NCBI RefSeq assembly: GCF_018882465.1
Contig: NZ_JACVOK010000002.1
Location: forward strand, 558,001 to 622,000
Length of the DNA stretch: 64,000 nt
Direction: 5' to 3'
From: Polynucleobacter sp. 73C-SIWE
Lineage (GTDB): Bacteria > Pseudomonadota > Gammaproteobacteria > Burkholderiales > Burkholderiaceae
Shown here piece by piece: positions 10,843 through 18,950 of the stretch (positions within the stretch are counted from its first letter, which is position 1; each line of letters starts with the position of its first letter). A program made the position numbers and the translations under genes. The notes under the pieces were generated by a model. It was not told the origin of the DNA. It was given only the letters and a program-made list of their open reading frames with translations, and ran no database searches.

Positions 10843-11379
10843 ATGACGCCAGCCGAACTCAAAGTCCTACCTTCCCCACAATTTTGGCGCCGTGTTTCAT
10901 GCTGCTTGTATGAGCAGCTTGTGCTTCTTGGGGTTATCGCGCTCACCTTTTTACTTCCCAACCTGGGCCTCGGTATTTTGTTTGGAGTTTCACTACCAAG
11001 CTGGTTAACATTTTTATATCTCTACACCGTCTTAGGCATTTACTTTATTTGGTATTGGACAAAGTCGGGCCAGACATTGGCGATGCAAACTTGGCGTGTT
11101 CGCTTGATTGATCAGCAAGGCTATACACTCAAAAAACGTCAAGCTTTTTGGCGCTATATTTACGGCTCTCTCTGGCTTATTCCTTGCGTTCTATTGCAAT
11201 GGGCATTCCACCTAGAGAAATGGCAAATTATTGAAATGCTTTTTGCAGTGGCCCTCTTTTTTTGGCCGCTCACGATTTATTTAGATCGCAGAGATCCAAT
11301 GCAACGTCAAGGCTTAGCCGATCGTTTTGCAGGCACACGCCTAGTTGAGCTGCCTAAGAACTTAGTAAAACTAACTTAG
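10843..11379 (+). CDS. RDD family membrane protein
   Basis: 178 residues with four hydrophobic segments at about 25-46, 50-71, 108-126 and 131-147. The family Arg-Asp residues appear as FWRRVSCCLYEQ at the start and as ADRFAGTRLV near the C terminus; between them is TLAMQTWRVRLID. The RDD function is not settled (transport has been suggested for some members). It is last gene of the sigma-factor group and convergent with the FtsX-like permease gene. Confidence 0.75.
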   Translation: MTPAELKVLPSPQFWRRVSCCLYEQLVLLGVIALTFLLPNLGLGILFGVSLPSWLTFLYLYTVLGIYFIWYWTKSGQTLAMQTWRVRLIDQQGYTLKKRQAFWRYIYGSLWLIPCVLLQWAFHLEKWQIIEMLFAVALFFWPLTIYLDRRDPMQRQGLADRFAGTRLVELPKNLVKLT

Positions 11380-11389
11380 TGAAGTTAAC

Positions 11390-13870
11390 TTAGTGGCTCT
11401 CTCTTAAGCATTCAATTGCAGTAGCACTCTGAATCTTTTGACCAAAGCGATATCCAGCCGCTAGACAAGCAATTACGCCAAAGCAAACTCCCATGAGGAG
11501 TGACTGACCAAAGGCGTTAAATTCAATCTCCATGACATAGTGGCCCAAAGCCCAGGCAGCAGCTCCTGCCGCAAGGCCTGCCAAAGTGCCGGCAACAAAA
11601 CCAATCACTAGTAATTCAACGCGCGCAATACTGGCCAATGTGCTGCGTGAAGCACCAATCGCTTTTAATAAGGCAGCATTGCGATATCGATCGTCCTGGG
11701 TTGCTGAAATAGCGGCCACCAGCACTAAGACTGCTGCGGCGATCGTAAATGCGAATAGCAATCCGAGTGCTGCAGAGAGCTTATTCAAGACATCTTGTAT
11801 TTGGTTTAGTGAGGCCGATACATCAACGACTGTAAGATTGGGATAAGTTTGCGTCATCTGAAAATCAAGCGCTCCTTGATGTGGGTCTTGATAGTAGGAA
11901 GTAATCCAGGACTGTGGCAAAGCATTTAATTGCGCAGGCGGCATGATCACAAAGAAATTGACCCGCATCGATCCCCAGTCTAATTTACGCAGCGAGGTGA
12001 TGGGCGCAGTAATTTTTTCGCCTGCCACCTCAAAAGTCAGTTGATCGCCCATCTTGAGTTTGAGTGTTTTAGCAATTCCCACTTCCATGGATATCTGCGG
12101 ACTATCACCTGAGATCCATTTGCCCTCAGTCAGGCGGTTGCCTGGCGGCAACTGATCGGTATAAGAGAGATTAAATTCTCGGTCTACTAAACGTTTAGCG
12201 TTATCTTCCACAAAATCATTAGGAGAGATGTCGCGCGCATTTATCTCAACCAAGCGACCTCGAATCATAGGGTAAAAGTCTGGCTTTGTTACACCGGCAT
12301 TGACTAAGGAGTCGGTGATATTCGACTTTTGATCGCCCTGCACATTAATCATGAAACGATTAGGTGCATCTGATGGGATATTTCCTTGCCAGGTATTTAA
12401 CAAATCTTGACGTAACAACAAGATCATTAATAGCGCCATTAAAGCAATACCCAGTGAAGTGATTTGCATCACTACAAAACCCGAACGCCTGCTTTGCGCA
12501 GTAATCGCAAACCGAATAGCAAAGTTCTTTGTCTGAATTCTGCTTAATATCTTGAGAACCATCCAAGCACAAGCAGAAAACACCACAATCGCCCCGCCAA
12601 AACTCAGGCCAGCCCAAAAGGCTAACTTTAAGTCTCGTGCTGCGAGCGCTATGAGGACGGCTGCTGTACCCAAGCCAAAGGTGGCAACCCATATAGCCGA
12701 GCTATTGATACCTTCAAATTCTTTACGGATGAGTCGTATCGGTGAAATCTTCACCAATGAAAAGATTGGTGGTCCAGCAAAACCAATCAACAGAAAAAAG
12801 GTAAAGAGTGAGCTCCAGATAACAGGCCAGACTGAAATACTGGGCAAGCTTGTCAAAATCAAATTTCCTAGCAAGAAGGTTAATGCCAGTTGGACTAAAT
12901 AGCCGAGAGCGGATCCCAGTAGCGCAGCAAAGAGCCCCAAACCTAGAATTATTTTGAATTGTTTTCTTAAAATAATGGATGTAGTCGCGCCAAAGCATTT
13001 GAGAACAGCACAACCATCAGCCTGTTTTAGCGCATAACGACGCGCTGATAAAGCAATTGCTACAGCAGCTACCATGGCGGTAAGCACGGCGATCAGGGAT
13101 AAAAAGCGCTCTGCCCGCTCTAAAGTCTTTCGCATTACAGGCTGTGCATTTTCTAGCGTCTCAATTCGTAAGCCACGCAAGCCCTCAGAATCAATATAGC
13201 CCTTGACCCATTTTTCATATGACTGAACTTGTTCATCATCGCCTGCAAGCAGCAAGCGATAGGTCACCCTACTGCCAAGCCCGATTAAACCCGTAGCTGG
13301 TAAATCCTCTAATGACATCATCACGCGTGGTGCAAAGTTCATAAAGCCCGCACCGCGGTCTATTTCACGCTCAAGCACACCAGCAATTTGAAATTTTTTC
13401 TGTCCCAGCGTCATTTGATCGCCGAGCTTTGCCTGCAAACTACTCAGCATGATCGGATCGACCCACACAGAACCAGATGGTGGCCCAGACTTAAAAATTG
13501 AGCTGCTCGTCTGCACCTGTAGAGCACCGCGTAATGGATATAGTGGACTTACGGCTTTTAAAGAAGCTAATTTACTCTGCGATCCCACAGTTGCCATACT
13601 CGGGAACACAATCGTCTGAGCAATCTTCAGATTCTGACTAGCTGCTTGCGTAATAAATCGCTCTGGGAGCGGCTGATCTGAAGCAATCAGTACATCAGAG
13701 GCAAGTAATTGGCGGGCATCGAATTGAAATGCCCTTTGCATACGATCAGCGAGAAAACTAACGCTGGATAAAGCTGTAACCGAAAGTGTTAGCGCAATAA
13801 ATAGCCAAGCCAGCTCGCGAGAGCGCAGCTCTTGTCTAAGACTCTTGAGAAAGTCGGCTATCAGCTTCAA
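11390..13870 (-). CDS. Large FtsX-like ABC transporter permease (YbbP type)
   Basis: 826-residue membrane protein of the FtsX/MacB superfamily with duplicated FtsX domains. TM1 is at residues 20-40, followed by a large extracytoplasmic domain, a TM cluster around residues 255-430, a second extracytoplasmic domain, and three TM helices near 700-820. It resembles E. coli YbbP, whose partner ATPase YbbA is normally next door. Here no ABC ATPase of the YbbA/LolD type is adjacent. The ATG overlaps the SDR gene stop by 4 nt, so it is translationally coupled to that unit. The partner could be encoded elsewhere, or the Mla-type ATPase upstream could be shared, which seems unlikely. Confidence 0.8.
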   Translation of the reverse strand: MKLIADFLKSLRQELRSRELAWLFIALTLSVTALSSVSFLADRMQRAFQFDARQLLASDVLIASDQPLPERFITQAASQNLKIAQTIVFPSMATVGSQSKLASLKAVSPLYPLRGALQVQTSSSIFKSGPPSGSVWVDPIMLSSLQAKLGDQMTLGQKKFQIAGVLEREIDRGAGFMNFAPRVMMSLEDLPATGLIGLGSRVTYRLLLAGDDEQVQSYEKWVKGYIDSEGLRGLRIETLENAQPVMRKTLERAERFLSLIAVLTAMVAAVAIALSARRYALKQADGCAVLKCFGATTSIILRKQFKIILGLGLFAALLGSALGYLVQLALTFLLGNLILTSLPSISVWPVIWSSLFTFFLLIGFAGPPIFSLVKISPIRLIRKEFEGINSSAIWVATFGLGTAAVLIALAARDLKLAFWAGLSFGGAIVVFSACAWMVLKILSRIQTKNFAIRFAITAQSRRSGFVVMQITSLGIALMALLMILLLRQDLLNTWQGNIPSDAPNRFMINVQGDQKSNITDSLVNAGVTKPDFYPMIRGRLVEINARDISPNDFVEDNAKRLVDREFNLSYTDQLPPGNRLTEGKWISGDSPQISMEVGIAKTLKLKMGDQLTFEVAGEKITAPITSLRKLDWGSMRVNFFVIMPPAQLNALPQSWITSYYQDPHQGALDFQMTQTYPNLTVVDVSASLNQIQDVLNKLSAALGLLFAFTIAAAVLVLVAAISATQDDRYRNAALLKAIGASRSTLASIARVELLVIGFVAGTLAGLAAGAAAWALGHYVMEIEFNAFGQSLLMGVCFGVIACLAAGYRFGQKIQSATAIECLRESH

Positions 13871-14652
13871 ATTGCCTGAATCTGACCGCCGTCTATACGC
13901 ATGACAGTGCCAGTAATAAAGGAGGCATTCTGGCTAGCCAGAAATGCTGCGGCATCACCATACTCTTGAGGGTCTCCATAACGACCCATCGGAATCTGCT
14001 GTAGGCTTGCCTTCACTGCATCCGCGTAAGAAATATTCTCACGTTTAGCTTTGGCTTCATCCAATTGGCGTAAGCGATCAGTTGCAATACGACCCGGCAT
14101 GATGATGTTCACAGTCACACCTTCATGCGCCACTTCAGCAGACAATGTTTTAGACCATGCCAGCAGTGCGGCCCGCAAGGTATTAGAAATCGCTAAATTT
14201 TTAATTGGGGCAATGGCGCCTGAGGTGGTACTTGTAATAATGCGCCCCCACTGACGCTCCCGCATACCGGGTAATACACGGTCAGTAATAGCAATGAGTG
14301 ACAGGACCATATCGTTAAAGCTTTTTTGCCAAAGAGCAGGATCCTGACCGGCAGCTAAAGTTGGAGGCGGCCCACCAGTGTTATTAATCAAGATATCAAT
14401 TGGGCCTAGCTCTTTTTCAACTTGAGAAACCAAGCCATCAATCACGGAAATATCTGAGAGATCCCAGTTCAGCGCCAAAGCTTTACCGCCAGCCGCCTCA
14501 ATCAATTCAACCGAATGCTTTAGGCCTTCGGGATTACGGCCAGTGACAGCTACCTTCACACCCTCGCGCGCCAAGGACACTGCCATAGCTTGACCTAGGC
14601 CACGGCTAGATGCCATGACTAATGCAACCTTACCTTTAATTCCTAAATCCAT
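13867..14652 (-). CDS. SDR-fold protein lacking the Tyr-x3-Lys catalytic pair
   Basis: 261 residues with a classical short-chain dehydrogenase fold. The nucleotide-binding turn is SSRGLG (residues 15-20), NNTGG is at 90-94, and the C terminus ends GTVMRIDGGQ. At the place of the catalytic Tyr-x3-Lys the sequence reads Ser156-N-T-L-Arg160, although the preceding Ser (about 141-144) is kept. Similar FabG-like relatives with S-N-x2-R instead of Y-x3-K are known and usually carry a generic 3-oxoacyl-ACP reductase label; their reaction is uncertain. It lies between an ABC-transport lipoprotein gene and the FtsX-like permease. Confidence 0.85.
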   Translation of the reverse strand: MDLGIKGKVALVMASSRGLGQAMAVSLAREGVKVAVTGRNPEGLKHSVELIEAAGGKALALNWDLSDISVIDGLVSQVEKELGPIDILINNTGGPPPTLAAGQDPALWQKSFNDMVLSLIAITDRVLPGMRERQWGRIITSTTSGAIAPIKNLAISNTLRAALLAWSKTLSAEVAHEGVTVNIIMPGRIATDRLRQLDEAKAKRENISYADAVKASLQQIPMGRYGDPQEYGDAAAFLASQNASFITGTVMRIDGGQIQAI

Positions 14653-14694
14653 TTTGTCTCCTAAATACTATTGATATGTAGATTTGCTTTTAGA

Positions 14695-15321
14695 TCAATA
14701 CCCCATGGGCTTGGGCAGATTGGCAGCATGTTGATCTAGCTGCGCCTCATATTCCTTAAAAATCTCTGCAAGAGCCTGTTGTTGGCCCATTACTAAGGCT
14801 GCTGGTGTGTTGTCTTTTAAAGCAATACGTTTGCTATATCGATTGCTACCAATTAGGGGATTACCTTTACCGCTATTAGTCACAGTCAAGAAAAACTCGA
14901 TACTCACTACAGCTTCGGGCTTTACACGATAGTCGCCATAGAATTCATTAACGGTTGCTTGCAGGGTGTAATAAGGAAAGAAGCTGTTGCTTTGCCCTAC
15001 TGCCGCAGAAAATATCCCCGACTTGTTAATCCATTGACGCTCCGCATTCGAAATCATATCGGCTGGCAATGTCGTATAGACGTTATAAAAATCTTTTTCA
15101 AAACGCTGATCGCCAAGGCGGTAAACCAAAGATCTACCATCGTATGGTGGCGCTACAGAAACAGAGCCAATTTTGAGCCAAAGGCTTGAGCGATTCTTGA
15201 GAGGTTCACCACTGCGCTCTGGATTTACCATAAAGGCAGTTGGAGTAACAGGCGCTCGGCTTGGTAATGAGCAGGCAAATAAACCTAAAACTACGACAGA
15301 AAGAAGAATGCGCTTCATCAT
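14695..15321 (-). CDS. ABC-type transport auxiliary lipoprotein (PqiC-like)
   Basis: 208 residues. A lipoprotein signal with lipobox LFAC places the lipidated cysteine at residue 17. The mature part matches the ABC_trans_aux pattern (I-G-x-V-x-V-x-P-P-Y-D-x-R-x-L-V-Y-R, then F-Y-N-V-Y-T-T-L-P-A). Such proteins are outer-membrane partners of Mce lipid transporters. The start overlaps the MCE gene stop by 4 nt. It is the fourth part of the transporter encoded just upstream. Confidence 0.85.
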   Translation of the reverse strand: MMKRILLSVVVLGLFACSLPSRAPVTPTAFMVNPERSGEPLKNRSSLWLKIGSVSVAPPYDGRSLVYRLGDQRFEKDFYNVYTTLPADMISNAERQWINKSGIFSAAVGQSNSFFPYYTLQATVNEFYGDYRVKPEAVVSIEFFLTVTNSGKGNPLIGSNRYSKRIALKDNTPAALVMGQQQALAEIFKEYEAQLDQHAANLPKPMGY

Positions 15322-16250
15322 TTTTGAACTCCAGATTGTCCTTGCGTGCCATTCATCGGTAGTACGATTTTTGGAGGTGGCTCACCCCAAATCAAACTTG
15401 ATGGGGATTGACTAGCTATGCGGCTGAACTCATTGAGATTTTCAGTGGTTTGCTTCAGATTTTCAATTGTTGCGGTAGTGTCCCCTTGAATGCTAGTGAC
15501 CGTTTGTCGCAAGGAAACAATAGTTCCGATCAATTCACGCATGAGAATAGTTAACTCTTCCTTATCAGTTACCTTAGCAATACGCTCCATAATGACATTG
15601 AGAGATTGAACTGAGCGCACTAGGCCTTCATGGCTCTTACCATCACCAGCCATGAGAGTATTTAAATTAACCAACAGTTGATCAAACTTCTTTTGTGTTT
15701 CCTCAATATTTGTATGATTAAGCGTGCTTACAAATTTTTGTAATCCGGAAATAATTTCATCCGCTTGATTGGGAAGAGAGGGTATTACTGGCTCTGCAGG
15801 CTTCCAGGGATACACAAGTGGAGTGTACTCAGAATTATTACTAGTGAAATCAAACTCAACATAGTTAACACCTGTGATGCCCATAGACTTGACGCGTGCC
15901 CGCAGATTATTTTTAACAAAGTCCTCAATCTGACCCTCGGTTAATTTATCCCCAAAGATTTGCATACGTATCACTACGTATTGGAGACGCTTCTCGAAGG
16001 GAGTGTCTTTTTCATAGATATCACCCGATAGTCCAATCATGGTGACTTGGCCAATCTTGACGCCCCTAAAGCGCACTGCAGCACCCGTATCAAGACCAGT
16101 AACAGACTGCTTCAAGTAGGTTTCTACGACAAAGGATTTTTGGAACAATTGACCTGATCCGAAGACCAAAATAATTGCTATTAGTACTCCGATTGCGGCA
16201 AGGACAAAAACGCCTAAACGGAAATAATTTGGATTGGAATGATTACTCAT
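15318..16250 (-). CDS. MlaD/MCE-family substrate-binding protein
   Basis: 310 residues. An N-terminal membrane anchor (about 14-33) is followed by one MCE domain (about 40-120, with GLDTGAAVRFRGVKIGQV) and a long helical C-terminal region (about 160-290) likely to form the hexameric tunnel or stalk. Such proteins shuttle phospholipids between inner and outer membrane. The longer helical tail and the dedicated lipoprotein make it closer to PqiB/LetB-style or Pseudomonas-type multipart systems than to short E. coli MlaD. Overlaps the ATPase gene by 4 nt. Confidence 0.88.
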   Translation of the reverse strand: MSNHSNPNYFRLGVFVLAAIGVLIAIILVFGSGQLFQKSFVVETYLKQSVTGLDTGAAVRFRGVKIGQVTMIGLSGDIYEKDTPFEKRLQYVVIRMQIFGDKLTEGQIEDFVKNNLRARVKSMGITGVNYVEFDFTSNNSEYTPLVYPWKPAEPVIPSLPNQADEIISGLQKFVSTLNHTNIEETQKKFDQLLVNLNTLMAGDGKSHEGLVRSVQSLNVIMERIAKVTDKEELTILMRELIGTIVSLRQTVTSIQGDTTATIENLKQTTENLNEFSRIASQSPSSLIWGEPPPKIVLPMNGTQGQSGVQK

Positions 16251-17014
16251 GCAGCTTCCTTGCTCATCATGCGATTGAAGAATTGATGGACCCTGGGATC
16301 GGGACTGGCATCTCTTAACACTTTCGGGTCGCCCTGGGCAATGATGCCCTTGCTTTCCTTATCCAACATAATGACCTTGTCTGCAATAGCATAAATACTG
16401 GCTAACTCATGCGAGACGATCACAAACGTAATTCCTAAATTTTTAGAGAGATCCAAAATCGTACTATCTAGATCTGCTGAAGTAATGGGGTCAAGACCTG
16501 CAGAGGGCTCATCTAAGAACAAGATCTTAGGATCTAAAGCCATTGCTCTAGCAATGGCAGCACGCTTTTGCATACCACCGCTAATTTCATTCGGCATATA
16601 GCTCTCATAGGGTAATAGGCCTACTAAATCTAACTTACAGCGCGCTAATAGGTCCATCTGCTCTTGCTGGAGATCGGTGTACTCCTGCATAAATAGCGTC
16701 ACGTTATCCAACAAGTTCATCGAACCAAATAATGCGCCTTGTTGATACATCACACCAAAGCTAGTCATAATCTTTTGGCGCTGCGCACCAGTTGCAGTAG
16801 TGATATTCATATCTTCAATGAGGACATCGCCTGATATGGGCTCATATAGACCAAAGAGATTTTTCAGTAGGCTTGATTTTCCACAACCGGAACCGCCCAA
16901 GATCACAAAGATCTCACCATAATTAACCGAGAAGTTGAGATTTTGCAAAAGAATATTTGAGCCGTAACCTACGGTCAAATTCTGAACATCAATCGCAAGT
17001 GCGTTCTGGTCCAT
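16247..17014 (-). CDS. Lipid ABC transporter ATP-binding protein (MlaF-like)
   Basis: 255 residues, a complete ABC ATPase. Walker A GGSGCGKSS is at residues 40-48, the signature ISGGMQKR near 144-151, and Walker B ILFLDEPSAGLDP follows, with the switch histidine in VSHE. Together with the MlaE-type permease and MCE protein it powers inner-membrane phospholipid transfer. The ATG shares one base with the permease stop (TAATG). Confidence 0.92.
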   Translation of the reverse strand: MDQNALAIDVQNLTVGYGSNILLQNLNFSVNYGEIFVILGGSGCGKSSLLKNLFGLYEPISGDVLIEDMNITTATGAQRQKIMTSFGVMYQQGALFGSMNLLDNVTLFMQEYTDLQQEQMDLLARCKLDLVGLLPYESYMPNEISGGMQKRAAIARAMALDPKILFLDEPSAGLDPITSADLDSTILDLSKNLGITFVIVSHELASIYAIADKVIMLDKESKGIIAQGDPKVLRDASPDPRVHQFFNRMMSKEAA

Positions 17015-18177
17015 TAGAAGCCTGTCTTATAGGAGATGTATGCGAAGATGCCGTCTACCACCACAATCATGACAATACTGCTGACCACCGCACGGGTAGC
17101 AGAGATACCAACTGCTGCTGCACCAGTGCCAGTTTGCATGCCACGCAGACAGCCAACAGCAGACACGACAACACCAAACAAGGTTGCCTTAATAAGTCCA
17201 GAGCCAATATCCTCAATCGTCACCGTTTGCACCATCCCGTTCCAAAAATTGATGAATGGGATGTCATAAGCCAGCATCGTCACCATAGAAGCAAAAATAC
17301 TCACGATGTCAGCAAATAAGGTGAGAACTGGCATCACTAAAATTCCGGCAAGCACACGGGGTACCACCAGGAAGCGAATTGGACTCAGGCCACCAGTTAC
17401 CAATGCATCAACTTCGCTATTTACAGTCATGGTGCCAATCTCAGCAGCAAAAGCGGCTGATGAACGACCAGCAAGCAAGATTGCCGTAATCAAAGGACCC
17501 ATCTCGCGCACAATACCCAGCGCCGCCAAAGGACCAACAAAAGAGACTGCTCCAAACTGCTTCATCCCAATTGCAGCCTGAAAGGACAAAATAACGCCAA
17601 TGAGGAATGACACTAAACCAACGATTGGTAAAGCTGCAATACCTGCTTGAACTGCCGCATTAACAAAGTCGCCCCAGCGCACTTGATTTGGATTACGTAA
17701 GGACCAAAATAAATCAGCCGCTAGGTGGCCAGTAAAAGTCACGAGGCCTTTGGCATCGTCTAATAAAACCTGGGTAACTTTGCCAGTTTCAACGATGAAA
17801 CCGCTCTTGAGAGTCGCTTTGGGAACTGGAAATAAATTAACGATTGGGTCAAACTCTTTGAGCAATGGTTCATATTTAGGATCTAATCCCACTATGGAAA
17901 ACTTGCCACCCGATTTTTGTTGCGCCTCTTCAAGGTCAATTAAAAATGCAATGCCTGCGACATCGAGCGATGCAATATGAGTGGCGTCAAAAACCAATGA
18001 GTGACTACCTGAACTTTTTAACCAGGCATCTTGTTGTTCGCGTATTTGAGTCCATACATTTGTCAGCGAATAGACATCCACTTTGCCAGTAACCAAAACC
18101 TTGGCATTCTCTGAGTCGACCAATACCCACTTCGCAATCGAAGTATTTACTGTGGCGGTATCGGTACTGGTCGTCAT
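17014..18177 (-). CDS. MlaE-family permease with N-terminal STAS domain
   Basis: About 387 residues. Residues 10-105 look like a STAS domain (VFDATHIASLDVAGIAFLIDLEEA), and residues 130-385 are the five- to six-helix MlaE permease (LVSFLIGVILSFQAAIGMKQFGA, then EIGTMTVNSEVDALVTGG). In E. coli the STAS protein MlaB is separate; here it is fused. I start at ATG 18177 although the frame opens from a TTG at 18183; no good Shine-Dalgarno precedes either. It is first gene of a tightly spaced six-gene unit (permease, ATPase, MCE, lipoprotein, SDR, FtsX-like permease). Confidence 0.88.
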   Translation of the reverse strand: MTTSTDTATVNTSIAKWVLVDSENAKVLVTGKVDVYSLTNVWTQIREQQDAWLKSSGSHSLVFDATHIASLDVAGIAFLIDLEEAQQKSGGKFSIVGLDPKYEPLLKEFDPIVNLFPVPKATLKSGFIVETGKVTQVLLDDAKGLVTFTGHLAADLFWSLRNPNQVRWGDFVNAAVQAGIAALPIVGLVSFLIGVILSFQAAIGMKQFGAVSFVGPLAALGIVREMGPLITAILLAGRSSAAFAAEIGTMTVNSEVDALVTGGLSPIRFLVVPRVLAGILVMPVLTLFADIVSIFASMVTMLAYDIPFINFWNGMVQTVTIEDIGSGLIKATLFGVVVSAVGCLRGMQTGTGAAAVGISATRAVVSSIVMIVVVDGIFAYISYKTGF

Positions 18178-18303
18178 TATCAAAAAAAGGGGTTCTAGTA
18201 GGCTTCTAAAGTGCTAATACGGGTGATTACGGCAATTTCGCTAAGAGCATGAAATCGTCCAATCCCAACTATAAGGGATCTTCATGAAGGGCTTGGGAAA
18301 GTG

Positions 18304-18332
18304 AAAAGGGCCCAGTTTTTCAACTAGGCCCT
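18304..18332 (-). terminator. Intrinsic terminator downstream of tRNA-Arg
   Basis: On the minus strand an 11-bp stem (18322-18332 with 18307-18317, one G-T wobble) with a 4-nt loop is followed by TTTT. It starts 9 nt past the tRNA-Arg CCA end and separates it from the lipid-transport operon. Confidence 0.85.
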
Positions 18333-18340
18333 CAATAAAA

Positions 18341-18417
18341 TGGTGCGGCTGGCAGGAATTGAACCCACGACCCCTTGGTTCGTAGCCAAGTACTCTATCC
18401 AGCTGAGCTACAGCCGC
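18341..18417 (-). tRNA. tRNA-Arg (anticodon ACG)
   Basis: 77 nt including an encoded CCA. The minus strand reads GCGGCTG for the acceptor, TAGCTCAGCTGGATA for the D arm, CTTGG-CTACGAA-CCAAG for the anticodon arm with ACG in the loop, and GTGGGTTCAATTCCTGC for the T arm, closed by CAGCCGC. All stems pair. The first anticodon base is normally deaminated to inosine to read CGN codons. Its 5' end is only 18 bp from the divergent greB start codon. Confidence 0.98.
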
Positions 18418-18435
18418 AACAGCCATAATTATGCC

Positions 18436-18936
18436 ATGGAAGAGAAAAACTACATTACACCCACTGGCCACGAACGCATCAAAGCCGAGCTTCTGCAGCT
18501 CTTGAACCTTGATCGGCCTGAGGTAGTAAAGGTAGTTCACTGGGCCGCCTCCAATGGCGACCGTTCGGAAAATGGGGACTATATATATGGCAAAAAGCGG
18601 CTTCGGGAGATTGACCGCCGGATTCACTTTCTCAATAAAAGACTGGAATTTGCCATAGTTGTAGACAATTTAGCCCGCAAAAATGGGGATGCTGATGCCG
18701 AACAAGTCTTCTTCGGCGCTACCGTTACCTACTCCTCGCTAGAGGGTCCAGATGCTGGAAAAGAAACCGTAATCACAATTGTGGGAGTGGATGAGGTTGA
18801 TCTTGAGAAAGGCCACGTCAGCTGGGTATCACCGATTGCTAAAGCTTTAATCAAAGCAAGATTAGGGGATTGCGTGTCAATCCAAACTCCTACCGGACCT
18901 TGTGAAATTGAAATACTAGACGTCCAGTATCTCTAG
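18436..18936 (+). CDS. greB: Transcript cleavage/elongation factor GreB
   Basis: 166 residues. Reactivates backtracked RNA polymerase by stimulating transcript cleavage. The N-terminal coiled coil opens with YITPTGHERIKAEL; the acidic tip region and the patch NGDRSENGDYIYGKKRLREIDRR (shown here only as a landmark around residues 38-60) mark GreB. The C-terminal FKBP-like domain ends in TPTGPCEIEIL. I start at ATG 18436; an in-frame extension upstream would read through the antisense of tRNA-Arg and is rejected. No clear Shine-Dalgarno is seen. Convergent with spoT, 14 nt between stops. Confidence 0.93.
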   Translation: MEEKNYITPTGHERIKAELLQLLNLDRPEVVKVVHWAASNGDRSENGDYIYGKKRLREIDRRIHFLNKRLEFAIVVDNLARKNGDADAEQVFFGATVTYSSLEGPDAGKETVITIVGVDEVDLEKGHVSWVSPIAKALIKARLGDCVSIQTPTGPCEIEILDVQYL

Positions 18937-18950
18937 AATGATTTAGGGGT

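Noticed and set aside
11356..11396. Direct repeat TAACTTAGTG twice at the junction of the RDD and permease genes
   Set aside because: Ten bases, 14 bp apart, in the tails of two genes; too short to treat as an element.
18340..18435. 32-codon N-terminal extension of greB
   Set aside because: It would be the antisense of tRNA-Arg; GreB family members start near the chosen ATG.
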